Part shown: piece by piece, positions 15,123-21,773 of the stretch
How the letters are laid out: each line of letters starts with the position of its first letter
Position numbering within the stretch: the first letter of the stretch is position 1
Assembly (NCBI GenBank): GCA_017398145.1
Contig: JAFQHD010000225.1
Location: forward strand, 1 to 34,178
Length of the DNA: 34,178 nucleotides
Direction: 5' to 3'
Source of the DNA: Clostridia bacterium
Lineage (GTDB): Bacteria; Bacillota; Clostridia; Oscillospirales; CAG-272
Made by a program: the position numbers and the translations under genes
The notes under the pieces: generated by a model
Told to the model about the DNA's origin: nothing
Database searches by the model: none
The model's input: only the letters and a program-made list of their open reading frames with translations

Positions 15123-15199
15123 CCGCCCTTCGTCCAAAAAGATGCGGTTAATTCTTTAACTCATTTTTGGGGCTAACCGTCTGCCGGTAGCCTTTTTCT
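15108..15199 (-). ncRNA. Putative antisense antitoxin RNA
   Basis: The promoter at 15206-15234 would start a minus-strand RNA near 15199. A stem TAACCGC / GCGGTTA (15150-15144 with 15126-15120) followed by ATTTCTTTTTTA would end it near 15108. It would be about 90 nt, fully complementary to the 3' UTR, stop codon and last few codons of the hydrophobic ORF. Confidence 0.6.
15171..15197 (+). terminator. Terminator of the putative toxin RNA
   Basis: GGCTAACCG / CGGTAGCC form an 8-bp stem with one bulged A, followed by TTTTT. Confidence 0.75.
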
Positions 15200-15205
15200 A
15201 TTGAT

Positions 15206-15234
15206 ATTATAGCATAGGAGCGGTATTATGTCAA
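15206..15234 (-). promoter_or_regulatory. Perfect-consensus antisense promoter
   Basis: On the minus strand TTGACA (15234-15229), exactly 17 bases, TATAAT (15211-15206). No minus-strand protein gene follows within the next 330 bases, so its product is a non-coding RNA across the small ORF region. Confidence 0.8.
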
Positions 15235-15264
15235 GTGGCATATTACCCAATACAATTTAACGAG

Positions 15265-15320
15265 ATTTTCGGCATCCAAGGATGCCGAAAATTGATCAGT
15301 GTCCTTTCGGACACTGATCA
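15265..15320 (-). terminator. Tandem terminator hairpins after mazF
   Basis: TGATCAGTGTCC-tttc-GGACACTGATCA (15293-15320) includes the mazF stop codon, and ATTTTCGGCATCC-aa-GGATGCCGAAAAT (15265-15292) follows directly. Both are perfect stems of 12-13 bp. Confidence 0.7.
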
Positions 15321-15713
15321 TGCCATCACCATAGGCGGTGTATCCACAGCGGTCTGTGTTCCAAGTCCGAAGCTGACGCTTATTGCACGGTTGACCCTCG
15401 ACATGGTGGACTCGTCAAGATGACCCATCTTTTCCTTAAGTCTCGTTTTGTCTATGGTCCGTATCTGCTCAAGCAATATCACCGAGTCGCAGGCAAGCCC
15501 CGCGTCAGTTCCCCCTACAGAGCATCTCACATCTATATGGGTAGGCAGACGGCTCTTTGTCATACGGCTGGTTATGGCTGCCGCAATGACGGTAGGACTG
15601 TGACGGTTGCCTACGTCGTTCTGAACGATAAGTACGGGTCTCAGTCCCCCTTGCTCGCTTCCCACCACGGGACTTAAGTCCGCATAAAAGATGTCTCCTC
15701 GTTTAACATTCAC
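15318..15713 (-). CDS. mazF: MazF/PemK-family endoribonuclease toxin (EndoA type)
   Basis: The 131-residue protein is a full-length MazF: KRGDIFYADLSPVVGSEQGG (RNA-binding/catalytic loop with the conserved Arg and GSEQGG), RPVLIVQNDVGN, SPTVIAAAITSRMTKSRLPTHI with the conserved Thr and Ser, and CDSVILLEQIRTIDK. The family cleaves mRNA at short sites and is normally restrained by MazE. Start is taken as GTG 15713, giving M-NVKRGD as in relatives, with GGAG about ten bases upstream; a GTG three codons earlier is too close to that site. No MazE gene precedes it: the upstream 149 bp are non-coding and contain a TATAAT and a leader hairpin (15740-15765). It is therefore apparently orphan. Confidence 0.92.
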   Translation of the reverse strand: MNVKRGDIFYADLSPVVGSEQGGLRPVLIVQNDVGNRHSPTVIAAAITSRMTKSRLPTHIDVRCSVGGTDAGLACDSVILLEQIRTIDKTRLKEKMGHLDESTMSRVNRAISVSFGLGTQTAVDTPPMVMA

Positions 15714-15862
15714 TTTTTTCACACTCCGTTTTCTTGTTTAAAGCACGGCTCTGCCGAGCCGCTTTACATTCTTATATTTCCCACGTACGGAAGTGTTTTA
15801 ATCATCAGCGGAAAAGATTGACGCACATAAACGCACGACAATTTTTTCCACACTACATTATA

Positions 15863-16093
15863 CTATTTTTCTGTTTTTATGTGTATATCGAGAATAAGCG
15901 ATGCCGCCACACAAAGAAAAAGTGTCATGCTTACATGCTCTATCATGGAGTATACATTGCTCATAATGATAACTCCGTTATTTATTGTATGATAAATATC
16001 AAGAAGTACGAAAAAATATGCCAATACAGAAACTATCATACCTATATGAAGTATCTTACGGCTTAAGGGGTTAAGTATATATCTTTCTTTCAT
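15863..16093 (-). CDS. Small two-span membrane protein, unknown function
   Basis: The 76-residue protein (MKERYILNPLSRKILHIGMI onward) has hydrophobic segments at about 15-33 and 42-67 joined by a short loop (DIYHTINNGVI) and ends in a charged tail (HIKTEK). No family recognised. The start at 16093 follows CGGAGGTAACAGAT; the frame is open further upstream but without a ribosome site. It is 149 bp upstream of mazF on the same strand, with a separate promoter-like TATAAT between, so it need not be part of the mazF unit. A MazE role is unlikely given its membrane character. Confidence 0.65.
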   Translation of the reverse strand: MKERYILNPLSRKILHIGMIVSVLAYFFVLLDIYHTINNGVIIMSNVYSMIEHVSMTLFLCVAASLILDIHIKTEK

Positions 16094-16160
16094 ATCTGTT
16101 ACCTCCGCAGATATGATAACATATTTATACTTAAAAATCATTGCAAAATTTTTGGAAAAC

Positions 16161-16189
16161 TTGACGAGGGCAATATTATCTGTTAAAAT
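16161..16189 (+). promoter_or_regulatory. Promoter of the SLH/deacetylase gene
   Basis: TTGACG (16161-16166), 17 bases, TAAAAT (16184-16189). Confidence 0.55.
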
Positions 16190-16217
16190 ATAATCATCAA
16201 ATCAAAGGAGCGTTCCT

Positions 16218-18746
16218 ATGAAAAATCGTATAATTTCTTTACTTATAGTTTGCGTAATGCTCTTCTCGGCATTACCCGTATATGCCGTTGACGGCATATG
16301 GCAGGGCTATGTCTCTCTGACACCCGGTACAAACGAGACCGAAATGGGTATCGCCTGGTATGCCGACGTTGAGGGTGAGGCTAAGGTCTTCTGTTACGAG
16401 TCTCCCATGACCGTCCCCGTAGACCCCGAAACAGAGATAGTAGCTGATGCCGTCTGCGAAATAGCCGACGAGGGCGAGGGCTACTACAGCTACAAGGCGA
16501 CTCTTAAGGGACTTAAGCCGTCTACAGATTACGAGTATTACCTTGTCAACGGTGACTACAGCTCCGAAACAAAGTTTTTTACTACCGGTGATGCCGACGA
16601 ATTCGGCTTTGCTATGGTAAGCGACGTTCAGATAGGCGCGGGCGGTATAGACCATGACACCGAGGGTTGGGCAAAGACCCTTGATATAATTGAAAACAAC
16701 GATGCCTTTGACGGCACAGACTTCATCCTTACCACCGGCGACCAGGTAAAGGATGCCGACAACGAGAGCCAGTACGAGGGCTTTATCGAGCATGAGGAGC
16801 TTTCCTCTATACCCGTTGCTCCCACCATCGGCAACCACGACACAAATGCTCCCCTGCACTCTCTGCACTTCAACTCTCCCAACGTTTCGGATGAGCACGG
16901 TGTTACCAATGCCGGCGGTGACAGCTGGTTCAGATATAACAACGCTCTCTTCATTATGCTCAACACCAACTCCACAAAGAATGACGAGCATCTTGCCTTT
17001 GCAAAGCAGGCTATAGCGCTCAACATGGATGCGGACTGGAGATTCCTTGTGTTCCACCATACCGTATACACCACAGGTGAGCTTAAGGACAGCAATACAA
17101 GTATCAGAGGAAAGGCTCTGATAGAGATGTGCGACACGCTTGATATAGACGCGGCGTTTGCAGGTCACGAGCACCTCTACACCCGCTCCTATATTATGAA
17201 GGGTGACAAGGCGGTAAAGGACAAGGCTCTTTACGGCGAAAACTATACTTCAATCACCGATCCCGACGGTACACTTTATATTACCAACAATACCGGCTCG
17301 GGCTGTAAGTACGATCAGATCGAGGGTGATACCCCCTCCTTTGCGGCCGTGACCGTGCAGGAGGACATCCCCAACGTTACCAAGGTAAATGTGGATGATG
17401 ACAGCTTTGAAATGACGGTCTACCGCACCTCTGATATGAGTGTGGTAGACAGCTTCACCATCAACAAAACCCCCGAGACAAGCGGTATGGCATTTGCCGA
17501 CGTTAAGGAAAATCACTGGTACTATTCCGCAGTAGAATATGCCTTCGGCAAGGGTATGATGTCGGGTATGACCGACACTGCCTTCGGTCCCAACGTTGCC
17601 ACCAACCGCGCAATGCTGGTATCCGTTCTCTGGAGATTTGAGGGCAGTCCCGAGGGCTTTAGCCATAATTTCTCTGACGTAAAGTCAAGTCACTATTTTG
17701 ACAAGGCGGTTGCCTGGGCAAGCAGTAACGGTATCGTTGCGGGTAAGTCTACAGACAAGTATGCTCCCAACGATAAGCTGACCCGTGAGCAGATGGCGGC
17801 TATCCTCTACAGATATGCAAAGTACGCAGGCAAGGACACCACCGCAGAGGGCGATATCTCGGTATTTGCTGATCTGAATAAGCTTGATTCCTATGCAGTT
17901 GATGCAATGAAGTGGGCATACGGCAAGGGAATTATCACAGGTATGAATTCAACCACCCTTGACCCCAACGGCAATGCTACGAGAGCACAGCTTGCTTCCA
18001 TTCTTATGAGATTCCTCCAGCCCAAAAAGTATTTTACCCTGAGCTTTGACGACGGCACACAGCAGGACCTTCGTATGATAGAGATCTTAAAGAAGTACGA
18101 TGTTGACTGTATCAGCTGGAACATCAACACCGAGGGTCTCTACGGAGCAAAGTGGGATCTTACCGGTCTTGGGCTTCCCGGAGTATCTCACCTGAGATTT
18201 ACAAAGGAAGAGCTGGAAAGCGGAATCTACGACGGCTACGATGTTCTTGTACATACAAGAACACACCCCTCTCTCAAGATATATGACTCAACACCCATCA
18301 AGGTGGTTGAGGAGGTACAGGGCAACGCCGATGATATTGCCGGAATAACAGGAATCTCTCCCGTAGGTATGGCTTGGCCCGGCGGTGACACCGAGTACAC
18401 TGACACTACAATAGATATTATCCTTGATAAGACCGATATCCGCTTTGCAAGAGGTACGACCCCCACCTACGATTATGCTCTCCCCACACAGTTTATGAAG
18501 TGGATGCCTACCTGCGGTATATCCGACGGCAAGCTGTTTGACCTTGCATACGACTTTATCACAATGGAAGCAGAGGACGACTGTCTCTTCTACGTATGGG
18601 GTCACAGCTTCGAGCTTGACGCATACGACAGCTACGACGATTTTGAAACTCTTGTGAAAATGATGAAGGCAAACGAGGACGAGATAGTTCTTGTTACGAA
18701 TACAGAATTTTACGAGCTTTATAAGACCTTGATCCCTTCAATGTAG
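16218..18746 (+). CDS. Secreted metallophosphoesterase - SLH - polysaccharide deacetylase fusion
   Basis: The 842-residue protein has a signal peptide (1 to about 24, ending PVYA), a purple-acid-phosphatase-like N-terminal beta domain (about 26-125), a calcineurin-type phosphoesterase with the metal motifs SDVQ, TGDQVKD, GNHD, FHHTVY and AGHEH (about 130-330), three SLH repeats (about 423-475, 480-540, 545-600: ADVKENHWYYSAVEYAFGKG, SDVKSSHYFDKAVAWASSNG, ADLNKLDSYAVDAMKWAYGKG) and a NodB-type deacetylase (about 603-842) with SFDDG and the metal-binding HTRTHPSL. SLH repeats bind pyruvylated wall polymer, so both enzymes would sit on the cell surface. Both catalytic motif sets look intact. Start follows AAAGGAG. 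It stands alone, with its own promoter and terminator, and uses TAG as stop. Confidence 0.9.
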   Translation: MKNRIISLLIVCVMLFSALPVYAVDGIWQGYVSLTPGTNETEMGIAWYADVEGEAKVFCYESPMTVPVDPETEIVADAVCEIADEGEGYYSYKATLKGLKPSTDYEYYLVNGDYSSETKFFTTGDADEFGFAMVSDVQIGAGGIDHDTEGWAKTLDIIENNDAFDGTDFILTTGDQVKDADNESQYEGFIEHEELSSIPVAPTIGNHDTNAPLHSLHFNSPNVSDEHGVTNAGGDSWFRYNNALFIMLNTNSTKNDEHLAFAKQAIALNMDADWRFLVFHHTVYTTGELKDSNTSIRGKALIEMCDTLDIDAAFAGHEHLYTRSYIMKGDKAVKDKALYGENYTSITDPDGTLYITNNTGSGCKYDQIEGDTPSFAAVTVQEDIPNVTKVNVDDDSFEMTVYRTSDMSVVDSFTINKTPETSGMAFADVKENHWYYSAVEYAFGKGMMSGMTDTAFGPNVATNRAMLVSVLWRFEGSPEGFSHNFSDVKSSHYFDKAVAWASSNGIVAGKSTDKYAPNDKLTREQMAAILYRYAKYAGKDTTAEGDISVFADLNKLDSYAVDAMKWAYGKGIITGMNSTTLDPNGNATRAQLASILMRFLQPKKYFTLSFDDGTQQDLRMIEILKKYDVDCISWNINTEGLYGAKWDLTGLGLPGVSHLRFTKEELESGIYDGYDVLVHTRTHPSLKIYDSTPIKVVEEVQGNADDIAGITGISPVGMAWPGGDTEYTDTTIDIILDKTDIRFARGTTPTYDYALPTQFMKWMPTCGISDGKLFDLAYDFITMEAEDDCLFYVWGHSFELDAYDSYDDFETLVKMMKANEDEIVLVTNTEFYELYKTLIPSM

Positions 18747-18751
18747 TTAAA

Positions 18752-18786
18752 AACACGGTGCAGAAAATCTGCACCGTGTTTTTTAT
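18752..18786. terminator. Bidirectional terminator
   Basis: AACACGGTGCAGA-aaa-TCTGCACCGTGTT, a 13-bp perfect stem, followed by TTTTTT; it reaches into the last codons of the convergent SdpI-like gene. Confidence 0.88.
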
Positions 18787-19859
18787 CCTGCTATTTTTTC
18801 CGTAAGCTCATCAAAAAGCTCTCTTGTTGCGCCAAGGTTTTTTCCGCCGAGGATGATGTATTTTTCATCCATAGTCTCTATAATTATAAATCCGTTGTTA
18901 CCGGTATAGGTGAAACGCTGATATTTACCGTACTTGTCGTTTTCAAAGATACCCATCATAAGCTTTGCGGAATTGAAGCCGTAGACCTTGTGTCCGTCTA
19001 TATACTCCTCGCTGTACTGGGTACCGCCGATGTCGGTATACTTTACGGTATAGGGGTTTGTGTACATAGAATCTACGATAAAGCCGTCGTCGGTATAGCT
19101 TATCTCTATCTCACCCGTAAACATAATGAACATAAGCACTGCAAATATCACACCTACGATAATACCGCTGATGACATAATATTTTTTGAGCTTTTTATTT
19201 TTCATAAAGGTCTTTCCTTCCTTCTTTTCCTTTAGGTGGAATTTATAAGAATATACTATGGGTATGGCTATTGCCGCAACTAAAAGCACCGGCATAATGA
19301 ACGCAGATATCTTATAGGGGATAAACACGCATATAAGCGAGATAAGACCTGCAACGAACCAGACCTTACCCGCAACACGGTGGGTGGCGTTCCAGTTTTC
19401 CTCGCTTTCAAGGGTCCAGCTCATTTTGATACCGAGGGTATGATTCTGACTTATCTTGGGCATATAGTTGCCTATAACGATAAACATCACACCGAAAAGT
19501 CCGAATATAAGCGACATCATATCAAGTTCAACGCCAAATGCCGTAGTATACATCAAGCCGTTACAGAACCAAGATACCAAAGGAATTATAAAAAGCACCA
19601 TGTTATATGCCTTTTTGTTCTGTTCTGATTTTCTGTGGTCTGCCGCGGTTATAATGATACATATCCAATGTACAACAAGTAAGATCATCGGAAGTCCGAA
19701 TACCGCAAAGGCTCTGGAGCTCCAATCGTTTACCGTGCCGTCAGTTCCCCAATGGGTAGCCATCTGCTCGGGCAGGATATCCCATGTCAGAGCACCTACA
19801 AGTATCGGCAATAAAATAAGTATCGACGTAACGATTAATAAAACCTTATTGAATTTCAT
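18783..19859 (-). CDS. SdpI/DUF1648-family membrane protein
   Basis: The 358-residue protein begins with a DUF1648 domain (ILVGALTWDILPEQMATHWGTDGTVNDW, with the LP...HW...G...W pattern), continues with SdpI-type membrane helices (VMFIVIGNYMPKISQNHTLGIKMSWTLESEENW, THRVAGKVWFVAG) and, after a basic linker, one more helix (about 232-252) and a C-terminal soluble domain that resembles a PH-like fold. In Bacillus subtilis SdpI gives immunity to the SdpC killing peptide and binds its regulator SdpR at the membrane. The start overlaps the ArsR gene by 14 bases, matching the sdpRI arrangement. No SdpC toxin is in the window, so the job may be signal-controlled protection against foreign peptides. 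Confidence 0.88.
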   Translation of the reverse strand: MKFNKVLLIVTSILILLPILVGALTWDILPEQMATHWGTDGTVNDWSSRAFAVFGLPMILLVVHWICIIITAADHRKSEQNKKAYNMVLFIIPLVSWFCNGLMYTTAFGVELDMMSLIFGLFGVMFIVIGNYMPKISQNHTLGIKMSWTLESEENWNATHRVAGKVWFVAGLISLICVFIPYKISAFIMPVLLVAAIAIPIVYSYKFHLKEKKEGKTFMKNKKLKKYYVISGIIVGVIFAVLMFIMFTGEIEISYTDDGFIVDSMYTNPYTVKYTDIGGTQYSEEYIDGHKVYGFNSAKLMMGIFENDKYGKYQRFTYTGNNGFIIIETMDEKYIILGGKNLGATRELFDELTEKIAG

Positions 19860-20124
19860 TATTATCTCCTTTCAGATCACCTATCCAGAGCATTATCTCC
19901 TCAAGGACGGAGGTGTTAAGCTCGTAATAAATGAATTTTCCCTCACGCTTATCACGTATAAGGTCAGCATCCTTTAATACCGACAGATGCCTTGATATGC
20001 TTGCTCCGGTTACCGGAAATTTTTCTACTATTTCCCCTGCCGACAGCCTGCCCTTTTTTAGAAGATTCAGTATCTCGCGGCGGGTAGGGTCTGACAAGGC
20101 TTTAAGAGTATTCTGTATTCCCAT
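19846..20124 (-). CDS. ArsR/SdpR-family repressor
   Basis: The 92-residue protein (MGIQNTLKALSDPTRREIL onward) is a compact ArsR winged helix: LKALSDPTRREILNLLKKG, the recognition part AGEIVEKFPVTGASISRHLSVLKDADLI and the wing DKREGKFIYYELN. The cysteine pair of metal-sensing ArsR proteins is absent, which fits the SdpR branch. The start at 20124 follows GGAGG by four bases; an upstream ATG lies within the promoter. It heads a two-gene operon with the SdpI-like protein and sits just downstream of a perfect inverted repeat, expected to be its own operator. Confidence 0.9.
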   Translation of the reverse strand: MGIQNTLKALSDPTRREILNLLKKGRLSAGEIVEKFPVTGASISRHLSVLKDADLIRDKREGKFIYYELNTSVLEEIMLWIGDLKGDNNEIQ

Positions 20125-20133
20125 ATTGCCTCC

Positions 20134-20158
20134 TTTAACATTTAGCTTAAATGTTAAA
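20134..20158 (-). promoter_or_regulatory. Operator of the ArsR/SdpI operon
   Basis: TTTAACATTTA-gct-TAAATGTTAAA is a perfect 11-bp inverted repeat with a 3-base spacer. It covers the expected transcription start, so binding would block initiation. Confidence 0.75.
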
Positions 20159-20161
20159 TGT

Positions 20162-20190
20162 AGTATAGCATAGCTGTTTTGGTTTGTCAA
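20162..20190 (-). promoter_or_regulatory. Promoter of the ArsR/SdpI operon
   Basis: On the minus strand TTGACA, 17 bases, TATACT; immediately upstream of the operator. Confidence 0.8.
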
Positions 20191-20200
20191 TAGATTTCAG

Positions 20201-20229
20201 TTGACAAATTTATGACAATATGATAAGAT
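20201..20229 (+). promoter_or_regulatory. Promoter of the hydrogenase-maturation operon
   Basis: TTGACA (20201-20206), 17 bases and TAAGAT (20224-20229) preceded by TGA, an extended -10. It is divergent from the ArsR promoter 10 bases away. Expected start is about 20236. Confidence 0.6.
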
Positions 20230-20235
20230 ATAGAT

Positions 20236-20353
20236 AGTTCCTAATAGCAAAGATTATTCTGAGTTAAAAGGTGCCGTAATCAATATAACATATTATATAT
20301 GGGATAACTGTATTTTCGTGCACCTTTCGGTGTGCGATTTTTTGTTATTACGG
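20236..20353 (+). promoter_or_regulatory. Leader RNA with terminator and possible antiterminator (attenuator)
   Basis: A terminator stem TCGTGCACC-tttc-GGTGTGCGA (20316-20337; two G-U pairs) is followed by TTTTTT, about 135 bases before the first gene. Upstream AAAGGTGC (20267-20274) can pair instead with GCACCTTT (20320-20327), which would break the terminator. CCGTAAT (20274-20280) also matches ATTACGG (20347-20353). The whole looks like a ligand- or protein-controlled attenuator, but no known riboswitch class was recognised. Confidence 0.5.
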
Positions 20354-20402
20354 AATATGAAATCCGTGTAGAATTCGGAAAACGGAATTTAAATTGAAGG
20401 AA

Positions 20403-20468
20403 GATTTTTGTTCCAAAGAACAAAAATCACCATTAATTCTGCATTCTGCATTCTGCACTCTGCATTCC
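20403..20468. repeat. Hairpin plus TTCTGCA repeat tract
   Basis: GATTTTTGTTC-caaa-GAACAAAAATC (20403-20428) is followed by four imperfect copies of ATTCTGC (20437-20468), the same kind of tract as at 1119-1185. It ends 13 bases before the ATG of the first maturation gene. Confidence 0.65.
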
Positions 20469-20481
20469 TACGGAGGTATCC

Positions 20482-20736
20482 ATGTCAAGAGTAGCAGTAA
20501 TGAGCATAATAGTAGAGGCAAGGGAATCTGCCGATGCCCTTAATTCCATACTTTCCGAATACGGAGAATATATCATCGGCAGAATGGGTGTTCCCTACAA
20601 AGAAAAAGGAATAAGTATAATAAGCGTGGCTTTAGATGCACCCCAGGACTCCATCTCCGCTCTGTCGGGCAAGATAGGTAAGCTCAGGGGAGTCAGTGTC
20701 AAGACCGCTTACTCAAGTGTAATAACAGATGATTAA
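20482..20736 (+). CDS. TM1266-like iron-only hydrogenase system regulator
   Basis: The 84-residue protein (MSRVAVMSIIVEARESADAL onward) has the ferredoxin-like ACT/NikR-C-type fold expected of the TM1266 family: IIVEARESADALNSILSEYGEYIIGRMGVPYKEKGISIISVALDAP followed by SALSGKIGKLRGVSVKTAYSSV. The family is named for regular co-occurrence with HydEFG and [FeFe]-hydrogenase; molecular role is unproven and a ligand-binding regulator is assumed. CGGAGG precedes the start. Its stop overlaps the hydE start by eight bases (ATGATTAA), so the two are coupled. Confidence 0.85.
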   Translation: MSRVAVMSIIVEARESADALNSILSEYGEYIIGRMGVPYKEKGISIISVALDAPQDSISALSGKIGKLRGVSVKTAYSSVITDD

Positions 20737-21769
20737 ATTAATAGAAAAATTATATAATACAAGAAGTCTCAGTTTAGACGAATACGAATATCTGATATCC
20801 AACCGTACAGAGGAATATGCCGAAAAATTAGCCTCTCTTGCACGGCAGAGGGCAAACGAGGTCTACGGAAACAAAATATTCGTCCGAGGGCTTATTGAGA
20901 TAACCAATATCTGCAAAAACGATTGTCTCTACTGCGGTATACGGCGGTCAAACAAGGCTTGTCAGCGTTACCGCCTCACAAAGGAAGAGATTTTATCCTG
21001 CTGTGAAGAGGGTAACCGTATAGGCTACAAGACCTTTGTTCTGCAGGGTGGCGAGGACGGATTTTTCACAGACGAGGTCCTCTGCGATATAGTAAAAGAA
21101 ATAAAAAAACGATATCCCGAAGCAGCAGTCACTCTCTCAATGGGAGAACGAAGCTATGAAAGCTACAAGGCATTAAAGGAAGCAGGTGCCGACAGATATC
21201 TGCTCCGTCACGAAACGGCAGATCCCGAGCATTATTCGATGCTTCATCCCGAGGAATTAACCCTTGAAAACAGAATGAGGTGTCTTGACGATTTAAAATC
21301 TCTCGGCTATCAGGTAGGCTGCGGATTTATGGTAGGCTCACCCTATCAAACATACGGTCATATAGCAAAGGATCTTAAATTTATCGAGGAGTTTTCTCCC
21401 GATATGTGCGGTATAGGACCTTTTATATCCCACCGTGACACACCCTTTAAGGATGAAAAAAGCGGTAGCCTTGAACTGACCTGCTATCTCTTATCAATAG
21501 TAAGACTTATCCATCCTCATATTCTTCTCCCCTCTACAACAGCTCTCGGCACGATACATCCCGATGGCAGACAGATGGGAATACTCTCGGGCGCAAATGT
21601 GGTCATGCCGAACTTAAGCCCCGAGGACGCAAAATCAAAATACACCCTCTACGACAACAAGCTCCACTCGGGAGCCGAGTCGGCAAGGGAACTAAATAAA
21701 TTAAAAGAGCTTATGTCCTCCATCGGTTACAAGATAGTAACCGAACGAGGCGACGTAATAAAGGAGTAA
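20729..21769 (+). CDS. hydE: [FeFe]-hydrogenase H-cluster radical SAM maturase HydE
   Basis: The 346-residue radical SAM protein has the cluster motif C62-KND-C66-LY-C69 (ITNICKNDCLYCGIRR), the family segment LQGGEDGFFTD (about 109-119), RYLLRHETADPEHY and GFMVGSPYQTYGH. HydE takes part in making the dithiomethylamine bridge and processing the Fe(CO)2(CN) synthon of the H-cluster. Length and order are normal. It is preceded by the TM1266-like gene and followed after four bases by hydG, all in one operon. Confidence 0.95.
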   Translation: MIKLIEKLYNTRSLSLDEYEYLISNRTEEYAEKLASLARQRANEVYGNKIFVRGLIEITNICKNDCLYCGIRRSNKACQRYRLTKEEILSCCEEGNRIGYKTFVLQGGEDGFFTDEVLCDIVKEIKKRYPEAAVTLSMGERSYESYKALKEAGADRYLLRHETADPEHYSMLHPEELTLENRMRCLDDLKSLGYQVGCGFMVGSPYQTYGHIAKDLKFIEEFSPDMCGIGPFISHRDTPFKDEKSGSLELTCYLLSIVRLIHPHILLPSTTALGTIHPDGRQMGILSGANVVMPNLSPEDAKSKYTLYDNKLHSGAESARELNKLKELMSSIGYKIVTERGDVIKE

Positions 21770-21773
21770 AACC

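Larger units (their letters stand above)
14984..15198 (+). ncRNA. Putative type I toxin mRNA with structured ends
   Basis: The predicted 215-nt transcript opens with the hairpin GGTCTG-ttttt-CAGACC (14984-15000). The segment CGGTAGGCGGTTA (15015-15027) can pair over 13 bases, with two G-U pairs, to TAACCGTCTGCCG (15174-15186), joining the 5' and 3' ends; GGCTAC (15003-15008) can extend this with GTAGCC (15187-15192). The Shine-Dalgarno AGGGGGTG (15043-15050) can be masked by CCCCT (15035-15039). This layout, with translation shut off in the full-length RNA, is known from type I toxin messages; its operation here is inferred. Confidence 0.6.

Noticed and set aside
16272..17174. 300-codon minus-strand frame inside the SLH/deacetylase gene
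   Set aside because: Antisense shadow of a gene with strong domain evidence.
20236..20353. Assignment of the leader to a known riboswitch class
   Set aside because: No conserved core of the common classes (c-di-GMP, preQ1, THF, ZTP, fluoride) could be recognised by eye.
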